Origin: ENR-C20 sp942493145
Lineage (GTDB): Bacteria > Bacillota > Clostridia > Acetivibrionales > DTU013
Length of the DNA stretch: 64,000 nt
Reading direction: 5' to 3'
Assembly (NCBI GenBank): GCA_942493145.1
Contig: OW818679.1
Coordinates: forward strand, 1,674,001 to 1,738,000
In this document: positions 26,238-34,014 of the stretch, in pieces
Numbering within the stretch: the stretch's first letter is position 1
Layout of the letters: each line of letters begins with the position of its first letter
The notes under the pieces: generated by a model
The model's database searches: none
Told to the model about the DNA's origin: nothing
Seen by the model: the letters and a program-made list of their open reading frames with translations, nothing else
Program-made: the position numbers and the translations under genes

Positions 26238-26752
26238 GATTTGAAAATGAAAACTATCAACATGTGGCGAAAGATGCGCGTAAACTATGGACGATTCATG
26301 CTTGTATTGGTGCCTTCGTTGTTTTAATTATTACAATGGGAGTTTATTTTATCGTGTATAAACATATTTGGATTTATGTACTTACTGCACTTTATGCAAT
26401 TGTCAGCATCATCGTCATGCCGGCGGTTGAATACCGGCAATGGCGCTATTTAATAGCAGAAGACCGTATTGAAATTATACATGGCATCTTTTTTACGAAA
26501 CGTGTATTGATTCCAATTAATCGCATTCAGCATTTGAAAATTCGTCAAGGTGTCCTGCAAAAACGATTTAACCTGTCAACTGTGGATATTTATACGGCAG
26601 GTGGTGCGCACGAAATTGAAGCGCTGCTCTATGATGAAGCGGATGGCATAGTTCGGAAACTCAATCACCTGGTCGCAGAAGAAGGATTAGCAGAAGACGT
26701 CGGGTTAAAAGAGGCGCCGGCCAAAGAAAAGGAAGATAGCCATGAAGCCTGA
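26234..26752 (+). CDS. Bacterial PH-domain membrane protein (YdbS-like)
   Basis: A 172-residue protein with two transmembrane helices (about 24-44 and 48-66), followed by a bPH2/DUF304 pleckstrin-like domain: YLIAEDRIEIIHGIFFTKRV, IPINRIQHLKIRQGVLQKRF, then STVDIYTAGGAHEI. It overlaps lysR upstream and the larger YdbT-like gene downstream. In Bacillus the YdbS/YdbT pair is linked to resistance to certain antimicrobial peptides; a similar envelope role is possible here. Confidence 0.85.
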   Translation: MRFENENYQHVAKDARKLWTIHACIGAFVVLIITMGVYFIVYKHIWIYVLTALYAIVSIIVMPAVEYRQWRYLIAEDRIEIIHGIFFTKRVLIPINRIQHLKIRQGVLQKRFNLSTVDIYTAGGAHEIEALLYDEADGIVRKLNHLVAEEGLAEDVGLKEAPAKEKEDSHEA

Positions 26753-28199
26753 ACACAATCATCCTTTATACATCATCAAGCAGATGATTCTTATGATTAA
26801 GCAGATGATTTTACCCATTCTGGTCGTCTATTTCACAAATTTGAAGGGGGATAGAGGGTGGCTTCTGTTAATTGGAACAGTCATCCTGCTGGCATTGCTT
26901 TTCCTTTTTGCATTTTTATCGTGGAAAAATACCTTTTATTATGTAGAGAATGATATCCTGTTTTATGAAAAAGGCATTTTAAACAAAAGCAAACAGGGCA
27001 TTGGAATTGAGAAGATCACAACCATAAATGAAAATCAGGAACTTATTGAACGCATTTTTCAGCTGTCAACCTTTAAAGTGGATGCAGGAAGTACAACTAA
27101 AGGAAATGAAATTAAACTTACCATCAGTAAAAAAGAAGCAGAAACCCTTAGAGAAAAACTCAGCAAAAGAAAACAGGTGACGAATCTGCAAGTATCAGGA
27201 GCTTCCTGTGATTCAGACGAATCATCATCAATGACAGCTAAAACTAAGTACCACATCAGCGTGAAAGAACTCGCGTTATATGCAATAACCTCTAATAGCT
27301 TTTTTGCAGGTCTTGCATTTGTACTTGCAATATGGCAATTGGGACAAGACATTCCATTTGTGAAAAGTTTTATGGAGGGGCCTGCTCTCAATCGCATCAA
27401 TCAGTACTTTGCTTCAAATGTTAAAGGTTTAAGCATTCCTGCGATAATAACATTTGTTTTTTTAGTAATACTCGCTTATGTGTTTTTCTCATTTATCATC
27501 TCCATTATTTTGGCAGTAGTAAAATATTACGATTTTACAGTTAACCGCAAGGACGATAAAATCGAAATAACCTACGGGCTTATCGATAAGAAGAATTACA
27601 ATTTATCAGTAGACAAAATTACAGCACTTTATATTAAGTATGGCTTAATCGGACAATTCTTTAAAATAGGGGCATTGAAAATCGAGAGTATTGGTTATGG
27701 GGATGAAAAAGGAGAAATGGCGATTTTATTTCCGCTGCTTAGTGATGGCAGGCGGGGTGAGATCCTGAAAGCCCTTTTGCCGGAATATGCCTTTGAAGAA
27801 GCCACTTGTAAACCGCCTGAACGTGCTTTGAAGTCATTTGTGTTTAAATATACAAGCTTTCCAATCTTCATTGCGCTAATACTAAGTTTCGCAATTCCAT
27901 ACGGTGCGTTCTCATGGCTTCTGGTTTTGTTTTCAGGTATAGCTGGGTTTATGAACTATAAAAAAACAAGAGTTTCCCGTACTTCAGAACAATTTGTGAT
28001 GATGGGTGGTGTCCTGGGAAAATGGATTGCAGTTATCAAGATACCCCATATTCAAGCTATAATCACAAAGCAATCCTGGTTTCAAAAACGAAAAGGTCTA
28101 ATTCATCTGGAATATTCATATCAATCCAACAATTTTGGTAAGAAACTTGGTGTGCAGTTTTTAGATAGAAATGAAGTGGAAGAAATGATGGAATTTTAA
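26742..28199 (+). CDS. Bacterial PH-domain membrane protein (YdbT-like)
   Basis: A 485-residue membrane protein with several hydrophobic helix pairs alternating with repeated bPH2 domains. The domains are recognised by YYVENDILFYEKGILNKSKQ, YYDFTVNRKDDKIEITYGLI and MNYKKTRVSRTSEQFVMMGG, each followed by an I..I..I/L pattern. The start overlaps the end of the YdbS-like gene by 11 bases. The two products probably form one complex in the membrane. Confidence 0.85.
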   Translation: MKPEHNHPLYIIKQMILMIKQMILPILVVYFTNLKGDRGWLLLIGTVILLALLFLFAFLSWKNTFYYVENDILFYEKGILNKSKQGIGIEKITTINENQELIERIFQLSTFKVDAGSTTKGNEIKLTISKKEAETLREKLSKRKQVTNLQVSGASCDSDESSSMTAKTKYHISVKELALYAITSNSFFAGLAFVLAIWQLGQDIPFVKSFMEGPALNRINQYFASNVKGLSIPAIITFVFLVILAYVFFSFIISIILAVVKYYDFTVNRKDDKIEITYGLIDKKNYNLSVDKITALYIKYGLIGQFFKIGALKIESIGYGDEKGEMAILFPLLSDGRRGEILKALLPEYAFEEATCKPPERALKSFVFKYTSFPIFIALILSFAIPYGAFSWLLVLFSGIAGFMNYKKTRVSRTSEQFVMMGGVLGKWIAVIKIPHIQAIITKQSWFQKRKGLIHLEYSYQSNNFGKKLGVQFLDRNEVEEMMEF

Positions 28200-28231
28200 C
28201 CACAAGTGAAAAAATATTAAAGGAGATATTC

Positions 28232-30169
28232 TTGGGTAAAAGGTTATTTGTCTCGGAGAAACCATCTGTAGCCGCGAGCTTTGCAAGTGTTCTTGGCATT
28301 CAGATTCAAAAAAGTGATAGAGCGAAAGGGTTTGTCGAATCTGAAGATACTATTGTTACCTGGTGTTTTGGACATCTGGTTACTATGGCTTATCCTGACG
28401 CATACGACTTGAAATACAAGGAATGGAAAGTTGAGCACCTCCCGATTATTCCGGACGAGTATAAGTATGTGGTTTTGGAGGAAAGGGGAGCGGCTAAACA
28501 GTTTGAGGTTATAAGCGGTTTAATGTGCCGGGAAGATGTAGATTTGATATATGCCTGCACGGATAGCGGACGTGAAGGCGAGTATATTTTCAGGCTGGTT
28601 TATAACCAAAGTGGAAGTACCAAGCCGGTTAAAAGAGTGTGGATTTCATCGCAGACGGATGAAGCGGTCAAAAAAGGAATTGATGAAGCAAAGGATATGA
28701 GTTCTTACGATTCACTTGCAAAAGCTGCCTATTGGAGATCAAAAGAGGACTGGCTTTTCGGTATGAATTTCAGCAGGATATACACCTGTCAATATTCAAG
28801 ACGTATGTCCAATGCATTGAAGGAAAGTAAATCATCCGTCATTGCCATAGGAAGGGTTATGACCTGCGTATTGGGACTTGTTGTTGACAGGGAGCAGGAG
28901 ATTGGCAATTTTGTTCCCATAACACACTATGGTGTCATGGCGTGCTTTGTATCCCAGGACAATCACATATCGTACAAGGGCAGATGGATATGTGAAAGGA
29001 ACGGGGAAAAACATGCGTCTTCTGCAAAGCAATCCTCTGATGATACTGGTGAAAATGATAAGTATATAACCAGGGAGGAGGCTCTGGAGCTTATTGACAG
29101 GTTGAAAGGGCAGGAAGCAGTTGTAAAAAAGGTGGAGGTCAAAATGAAAAATGAACAACCTCCGCTCCTGTTTAATCTTGCAGAGCTACAATCGGAGGTA
29201 ACTAAAAAATACAAAATCCCTGTAGACAAAACTCTTGAAATTGCACAAAGCTTGTATGAGAAAAAGCTGATATCCTATCCCAGAACCGATAGCAGGGTTA
29301 TATCCACTGATGTAGTCAATGAATTGCCCAAAGTATTGAACGGCTTATATAAGAATCCTGCATTCAGGGAATGTGTAAAACGTATTAAAGAGTTTGGCGA
29401 TACCAGGGTGAACAAGACCAACAAAAGATATGTGGATAACAGCAAGGTGACAGACCATTATGCCATAATTCCAACTCATGAGACTCTTGAGCTTTCTTCG
29501 CTTGATGCTGATACAAGGAAAGTATATGAGCTGATTGTTAAGAGGTTTGTGGCTGCTTTCTATCCGCCTGCTGTGTATAACACGGTAAAAGTGGAAACAG
29601 AAATTAAGGGGGAAATTTTTATATCCAATGCAAAGACGATGAAGGAAGCAGGCTGGAAAGAGGTATACGAGGTTACTTCTCAAAAAGGAGAAGACGAAAT
29701 AATCGATTCTCCAATTCACAATCTCGTAAAAAAAGAGAAGTGCACTGTTGCAGGATTTGATCTGGAAGAGAAGGAAACAAAGCCTCCATCGAGATATACG
29801 GATGGATCCTTGATAATAACCATGGAAAAGGCAGGCAAGTTCATTGAAAACGAAGAGCTCAGGGAACAGATAAAAACCTGCGGCATAGGCACTTCGGCTA
29901 CCCGTTCGGGTATAATAAAAAAGCTTAAGGATATTGGATACATAAATATAAATAATAAGACTCAGGTAATAACTCCGTCACAAAAGGGAGAAATGATTGT
30001 GGGGTTTGTGCGCCGTTCAGCTCGAGAGCTTCTGGATCCCGCATTATCGGCCAGTTGGGAGAAAGGTCTTGTTATGATTGAAAAATTGGAAACTACCGAG
30101 GAAGTATTTCAAAACAAACTATATACTTACATAAAAAAAACCATTGAGAAAGTTAAGATGAATGGTTGA
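28232..30169 (+). CDS. topB: DNA topoisomerase III
   Basis: A 645-residue type IA topoisomerase that starts at TTG with AAAGGAGA (28219-28226) upstream. TOPRIM elements SEKPSVA and DSGREGEYIFRLVY are present. The catalytic tyrosine is Tyr349 in KKLISYPRTDSR. A GIGTSATRSGIIKKL motif lies near the C terminus. It ends soon after the core and has no C-terminal zinc-ribbon, so it is shorter than the Bacillus enzyme. It relaxes or decatenates DNA by single-strand passage. There are no conjugation genes nearby that would mark it as element-borne. Confidence 0.93.
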   Translation: MGKRLFVSEKPSVAASFASVLGIQIQKSDRAKGFVESEDTIVTWCFGHLVTMAYPDAYDLKYKEWKVEHLPIIPDEYKYVVLEERGAAKQFEVISGLMCREDVDLIYACTDSGREGEYIFRLVYNQSGSTKPVKRVWISSQTDEAVKKGIDEAKDMSSYDSLAKAAYWRSKEDWLFGMNFSRIYTCQYSRRMSNALKESKSSVIAIGRVMTCVLGLVVDREQEIGNFVPITHYGVMACFVSQDNHISYKGRWICERNGEKHASSAKQSSDDTGENDKYITREEALELIDRLKGQEAVVKKVEVKMKNEQPPLLFNLAELQSEVTKKYKIPVDKTLEIAQSLYEKKLISYPRTDSRVISTDVVNELPKVLNGLYKNPAFRECVKRIKEFGDTRVNKTNKRYVDNSKVTDHYAIIPTHETLELSSLDADTRKVYELIVKRFVAAFYPPAVYNTVKVETEIKGEIFISNAKTMKEAGWKEVYEVTSQKGEDEIIDSPIHNLVKKEKCTVAGFDLEEKETKPPSRYTDGSLIITMEKAGKFIENEELREQIKTCGIGTSATRSGIIKKLKDIGYININNKTQVITPSQKGEMIVGFVRRSARELLDPALSASWEKGLVMIEKLETTEEVFQNKLYTYIKKTIEKVKMNG

Positions 30170-30211
30170 TGATTGGTGCTTTCATTGATTAAATATGGGG
30201 ATTGCATTATA

Positions 30212-30337
30212 ATGAATGCCTGTGATAATAGATGTAAAAAGAAAACAATTGATATTAATAAACACAATTTGGGCAAAATTAAAGAATACGAATCTTGTAA
30301 GGAAGGGAAAATTAACTCTCAATGTCAAGACAAATGA
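30212..30337 (+). CDS. Possible tiny cysteine-containing protein
   Basis: An ATG at 30212 opens a 41-residue frame (MNACDNRCKKKTIDINK at its start) with four cysteines at 4, 8, 29 and 38. It overlaps the next small zinc-protein gene by 16 bases in another frame. The ribosome site is weak (GGGGAT at some distance). It might be a leader peptide or small metal-binding protein, or chance. Confidence 0.25.
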   Translation: MNACDNRCKKKTIDINKHNLGKIKEYESCKEGKINSQCQDK

Positions 30338-30567
30338 ATGACCAATTTAATTATAAAGGGCATGGTATTTACATGCATAAACAACGGTGCGAATTATGTA
30401 ATGTGCCAATATCCCATAGCCCATGTAGTGATACAAGAAGCAGTGGCGTTTTAAATGGTAAAGGAAAGATACTTTGCAGCAAGTGTCAGGCAACACTTGC
30501 AAAGATACCTGCTGAACAAGCACTTCAAGCTTTAAATAATGCATTCGAGACATACCCTAAAGAGTGA
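30322..30567 (+). CDS. Small two-CxxC zinc-binding protein
   Basis: An 81-residue protein with CELCNVP and CSKCQAT forming one four-cysteine zinc site, plus a helical C terminus (EQALQALNNAFETY). The start is uncertain: ATG at 30322 or 30334, since AAGGAAGGG lies about 15 bases upstream. Family unknown. It sits between topB and the DEAD-box helicase gene, so a nucleic-acid role is conceivable. Confidence 0.6.
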   Translation: MSRQMNDQFNYKGHGIYMHKQRCELCNVPISHSPCSDTRSSGVLNGKGKILCSKCQATLAKIPAEQALQALNNAFETYPKE

Positions 30568-30610
30568 CGGAGTTTGACAATCTGGAATAACGACTATAAA
30601 AGGAGAACAA

Positions 30611-32092
30611 ATGTCATTTGATAAATTAAATCTTAATTCGACCATTCTGGAGGCATTAAAAGCCGAGGGATATACTATGCCTACCGAAATACAGGAACAG
30701 GCTATTCCGTCCTTACTGGAAGGAAAAGACCTGCTTGGGTGTGCCCAGACTGGTACTGGAAAGACGGCAGCCTTTGCTGTTCCCATTCTGCAAATTCTTT
30801 CTGGAGAACCCAAAAATACAAAAGGTCCAAAAACGATCAGGGCTTTAATATTAACTCCGACCCGTGAATTGGCCGTTCAGGTTGGGGAGAGTTTTACAGC
30901 TTATGGAAAACACACCGGATTAAAAAATACTGTTATTTTTGGTGGAGTGTCACAAAAACCTCAGACAGATGCATTAAAAGCAGGAATAGATATACTGGTT
31001 GCAACCCCGGGGAGATTGCTTGACTTAATGAACCAGAAATATATAAACTTAAATCATGTAAAATTCTTTGTGCTTGATGAGGCAGACCGGATGCTTGATA
31101 TGGGATTTGTAGCAGATGTAAAAAGAGTTATATCACATTTGCCTAAAATAAGGCAAACCATGTTATTTTCAGCAACGATGCCACCGGAGATTTCAAAACT
31201 TGCAGTTTCAATTTTAACAGATCCTGTTAGAGTGGCAGTTACACCTATATCTTCTACTGTGGATATAATTGAGCAGGCAGTATATTTTGTGGCGAAAAAG
31301 GACAAGAAATTACTGCTGATTCACCTCTTAAAAGACAAGTCCATTGCTTCTGCTCTGGTGTTTTCACGAACAAAGCATGGAGCTGATAAAATCGTAAAAG
31401 ACCTTATCAAAGCGGGAATACAGGCGCAAGCTATTCATGGGAATAAATCACAGGCGGCACGACAACTGGCTTTAAATAGATTTAAGGACAAAAAAACAAG
31501 GGTCCTTATAGCTACTGACATAGCGGCAAGAGGCATCGATGTAGAAGACCTGTCGCATGTTATTAATTTTGATCTGCCTAATATTCCTGAAACATATGTT
31601 CATCGGATAGGACGTACCGGGAGAGCAGGATTAGGTGGAGTTGCACTTTCTTTTTGTGATGAAGATGAAAAGCCATATCTGAAAGATATTCAAAAGCTGA
31701 TATCCAAATCAATACCTGTAATTGAAGATCATCCATATCTCTTATCTTCCAATGAACCATCAGAAAACAGGACTTCTGCAAACAGGACTTCTGCAAATAG
31801 GACTTCTGCAAACAGGACTTCAACGAGCAGAGCTTCAACCAGCAGGGCTTCAACAAACAGAGCTTCAACCAGCAGGGCTTCAACAAGCAGGCCTACAACG
31901 AGCAGGCCTTCAACCAGCAGGCCTACAGCGAGCAGGTCTTCAACCAGCAGGCCTACAGCGAGCAGGTCTTCAACCGGATTGACTGCAACAGATAAGGCTG
32001 CTGTTGGAAAACCTGGCCCAATAGGTTATTTCAGGAGAAATACAAAAAGCCCTGCCAGGAAGACAACAGTAAAAAGGGGGCAGGTTACCTAG
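30611..32092 (+). CDS. DEAD-box RNA helicase with pentapeptide-repeat tail
   Basis: A 493-residue ATP-dependent RNA helicase preceded by AAAGGAGA. All motifs are intact: Q motif near PTEIQEQAIPSLL, AQTGTGKT, PTRELA, DEAD, SAT, and the C-terminal RecA lobe with IATDIAARGIDVEDL and HRIGRTGR. Residues 386-455 are fourteen tandem pentapeptides of the form [NS]R[TAPS][ST][AT], a basic, Ser/Thr/Arg-rich disordered tail. These proteins usually work in ribosome assembly or RNA decay at low temperature. The stop codon overlaps that of the convergent zinc-ribbon gene. Confidence 0.95.
   Translation: MSFDKLNLNSTILEALKAEGYTMPTEIQEQAIPSLLEGKDLLGCAQTGTGKTAAFAVPILQILSGEPKNTKGPKTIRALILTPTRELAVQVGESFTAYGKHTGLKNTVIFGGVSQKPQTDALKAGIDILVATPGRLLDLMNQKYINLNHVKFFVLDEADRMLDMGFVADVKRVISHLPKIRQTMLFSATMPPEISKLAVSILTDPVRVAVTPISSTVDIIEQAVYFVAKKDKKLLLIHLLKDKSIASALVFSRTKHGADKIVKDLIKAGIQAQAIHGNKSQAARQLALNRFKDKKTRVLIATDIAARGIDVEDLSHVINFDLPNIPETYVHRIGRTGRAGLGGVALSFCDEDEKPYLKDIQKLISKSIPVIEDHPYLLSSNEPSENRTSANRTSANRTSANRTSTSRASTSRASTNRASTSRASTSRPTTSRPSTSRPTASRSSTSRPTASRSSTGLTATDKAAVGKPGPIGYFRRNTKSPARKTTVKRGQVT
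31766..31975 (+). repeat. Fourteen 15-bp tandem repeats in the helicase gene
   Basis: In-frame 15-base units such as AACAGGACTTCTGCA drift to AGCAGGCCTACAACG and similar forms. Several neighbouring units are nearly identical, so the array has expanded recently by slippage or recombination and may vary in copy number. Confidence 0.95.
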
Positions 32093-32499
32093 CGCCGAAT
32101 CAGCAGTTCAAATTCATTGTGGCAGCACGGACATACGACGGTAAGCTTTCCTGACCTTCGCGGCAAACGGAGTACCTTTTTGCAATGCGGACATTTGCGG
32201 AAACGATGTGTTTTATTTTCCTTGATTCTGCGAATTGTCAAAGAGCCTTCTGCTTTGACAGGGTTCCAAACCTTAAGAAACTTATCGTTTTCCATGCGTC
32301 TTTTATTAAGATTTCGGGAAAAGGATCTGAAAAACATCAGCATCAAAACAGCATACATTAAAATGCTGATGATAGACGAGTGGAAAAAAGTATTAGCAAT
32401 CATCAAAACAAAACATATTGCGAGCGAAGCATAATAAAGTTGATCTGTACCGTATCTGCCATACATTAAAGCTGCCAATTTCTCTTTGAAATTTCTCAT
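32089..32499 (-). CDS. Membrane-anchored zinc-ribbon protein
   Basis: About 136 residues from the ATG at 32499 (AGGAGTG upstream). Two hydrophobic helices (about 22-60) are followed by a basic linker and a C-terminal zinc ribbon, KCPHCKKVLRLPRRSGKLTVV and CPCCHNEF. It is the last gene of the minus-strand set with the J-domain, DUF5685 and Hsp70 genes. The ribbon resembles the J-protein-like zinc fingers, so it could deliver clients to the chaperones at the membrane; this is inference. Confidence 0.75.
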   Translation of the reverse strand: MRNFKEKLAALMYGRYGTDQLYYASLAICFVLMIANTFFHSSIISILMYAVLMLMFFRSFSRNLNKRRMENDKFLKVWNPVKAEGSLTIRRIKENKTHRFRKCPHCKKVLRLPRRSGKLTVVCPCCHNEFELLIRR

Positions 32500-32553
32500 T
32501 CTACACACTCCTGTTTTAATAATTAAAGACTGATTACGGAATACTTAAAACCA

Positions 32554-33195
32554 TTATCCGAAGAACCTGCAACATATATTTGCGAGACATAATCCAAAAC
32601 ATATGTTGCTAAAATTGACTGTCGGCATACCAAAACCTTGGCTTTGCTGCTGATAGGTGCTGCCACCGTTCTGTAACTGAATTAATATACGCTGGTATTC
32701 CTGATTTTCCGGTTCCATTTGAACTGCTGTTTTCGCGTGTTCCAGTGCTGTGATTTTGTTGCCGGCACCGGAATTTGCAATTGCACTGTAATAGTACCAT
32801 TCGGCGTTCCTGTCAGTGATATTGGCCAGCACATTGAGGGCTTCCACAAAATATCCGGCACGCAGATAGTTTTTAACCGGATCAAATTCTGAAAATCCAC
32901 GTCCTTGCTGCTGATTGTTACCGTAAAAACCGAAGCCGTCGAACGGATTAAAGCCTTCACCAAATGGGTTGGTTCCGCCACCAAAAGGATTTCCGCCATT
33001 GTTGCCATGGGTTGTGTTACCATTCTTTATCTGTTCATAAGCGGCGTTGATTTCACTCATTTTTCTTGCAGCTCCTTCGTCACCGTGATTCAAGTCCGGA
33101 TGGAATTTTTTCGCCAGTTTGCGATAAGCTTTTGTAATTTCTTCATCCAAAGCCGTCGGAGAAACTCCAAGTACTTTATAAGGATCGGATATCAT
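32554..33195 (-). CDS. J-domain protein (DnaJ-like co-chaperone)
   Basis: A 213-residue protein. Residues 3-60 are a J domain with the HPD motif (KKFHPDLNHGDE). A Gly/Asn/Phe-rich linker follows (NGGNPFGGGTNPFGEG), then a tetratricopeptide-like helical part (YYYSAIANSGAGNKITALEH). The C-terminal tail is rich in cysteines (ICFGLCLANICCRFFG), perhaps for membrane or metal attachment. The central zinc finger of DnaJ is absent. The ATG overlaps the stop of the DUF5685 gene, so it is translated with it. It should stimulate the ATPase of the neighbouring Hsp70. Confidence 0.9.
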   Translation of the reverse strand: MISDPYKVLGVSPTALDEEITKAYRKLAKKFHPDLNHGDEGAARKMSEINAAYEQIKNGNTTHGNNGGNPFGGGTNPFGEGFNPFDGFGFYGNNQQQGRGFSEFDPVKNYLRAGYFVEALNVLANITDRNAEWYYYSAIANSGAGNKITALEHAKTAVQMEPENQEYQRILIQLQNGGSTYQQQSQGFGMPTVNFSNICFGLCLANICCRFFG

Positions 33196-34013
33196 CGTCT
33201 AAGTTGCTCCTTTGTTTTCTTTTTTTCTGCTTCGTACCTTGTCCAAACTCCGGAATAAAGGATATTTTCAAGCAGTTTCTTATCGTGATTAACCGGTAGC
33301 ATTTTATATTTTTCGATGCAGTCTGCCATTAAAAGGTTCAAAATATCACTGAAATTTTTAGATGAAAACGTAACCATCGGATTATAACGCTCATTTTTCA
33401 TATCAGTCTTTAAATCAAGACAGGCATCCATTATATAGATGAACTTGCCCAGTGATCTTCCAAATGCACGTAAGCTTTCCGCAAATTCATCTTCCCTGAA
33501 TACGAATATTTCGCTCATAAGTCTGCCAAAACAATTTGCAGGAATATCCGGATTCAGTTCTCCTGAGTTTTCGATGCTGGAAAGCTCATACAGGTATTTG
33601 CTGATTGCTGCGCATTGTTTTGGATACTGTGCTGAGATCCTCTTGTTTTCACGCTCAAACAGTTTTGCTTCACACAAAGACAGAATCTTTCCATCATCTG
33701 TCCAGTCGTCAAGAAAATTGTAATAGGCAAGTGCAACATTCATGTCGGCAGCATAGTCAGTGATCTCATTCTTCCAATACTTGTGTGCTTTCAAAGGATG
33801 AATAATACATCGCTCAGTTTGAATTGTGTTATCTGCATTATATAGGGAAGAAAGAAAAAGGATAAGGAAAGTCATATCATAAGTAAGCGTGATACGGCTT
33901 ATTGTACCATGACGTTTTCCCAATGTACTGCATAAACCGCAATAGCAAGACCTATAATGTTGCTTCTCTTCAATAGATAACTTATCAATATTGGCGACTA
34001 CGTAGCCAAACAT
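33192..34013 (-). CDS. DUF5685-family protein
   Basis: About 273 residues from the ATG at 34013, one base after the Hsp70 stop; the frame extends upstream into the Hsp70 gene but MFGYVVANIDKLS is the usual family start. The conserved N-terminal CYCGLCSTLGKRHG motif contains three closely spaced cysteines. The remainder is helical, with YDMTFLILFLSSLY and NVALAYYNFLDDWTDDG. Function unknown. It is sandwiched between an Hsp70 and a J-domain gene with coupled starts, so it probably works with that chaperone pair. Confidence 0.8.
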   Translation of the reverse strand: MFGYVVANIDKLSIEEKQHYRSCYCGLCSTLGKRHGTISRITLTYDMTFLILFLSSLYNADNTIQTERCIIHPLKAHKYWKNEITDYAADMNVALAYYNFLDDWTDDGKILSLCEAKLFERENKRISAQYPKQCAAISKYLYELSSIENSGELNPDIPANCFGRLMSEIFVFREDEFAESLRAFGRSLGKFIYIMDACLDLKTDMKNERYNPMVTFSSKNFSDILNLLMADCIEKYKMLPVNHDKKLLENILYSGVWTRYEAEKKKTKEQLRR

Positions 34014-34014
34014 A

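Noticed and set aside
31766..31975. CRISPR-like regular repeats
   Set aside because: The 15-bp repeats are in frame, contiguous and without spacers, inside a helicase gene.
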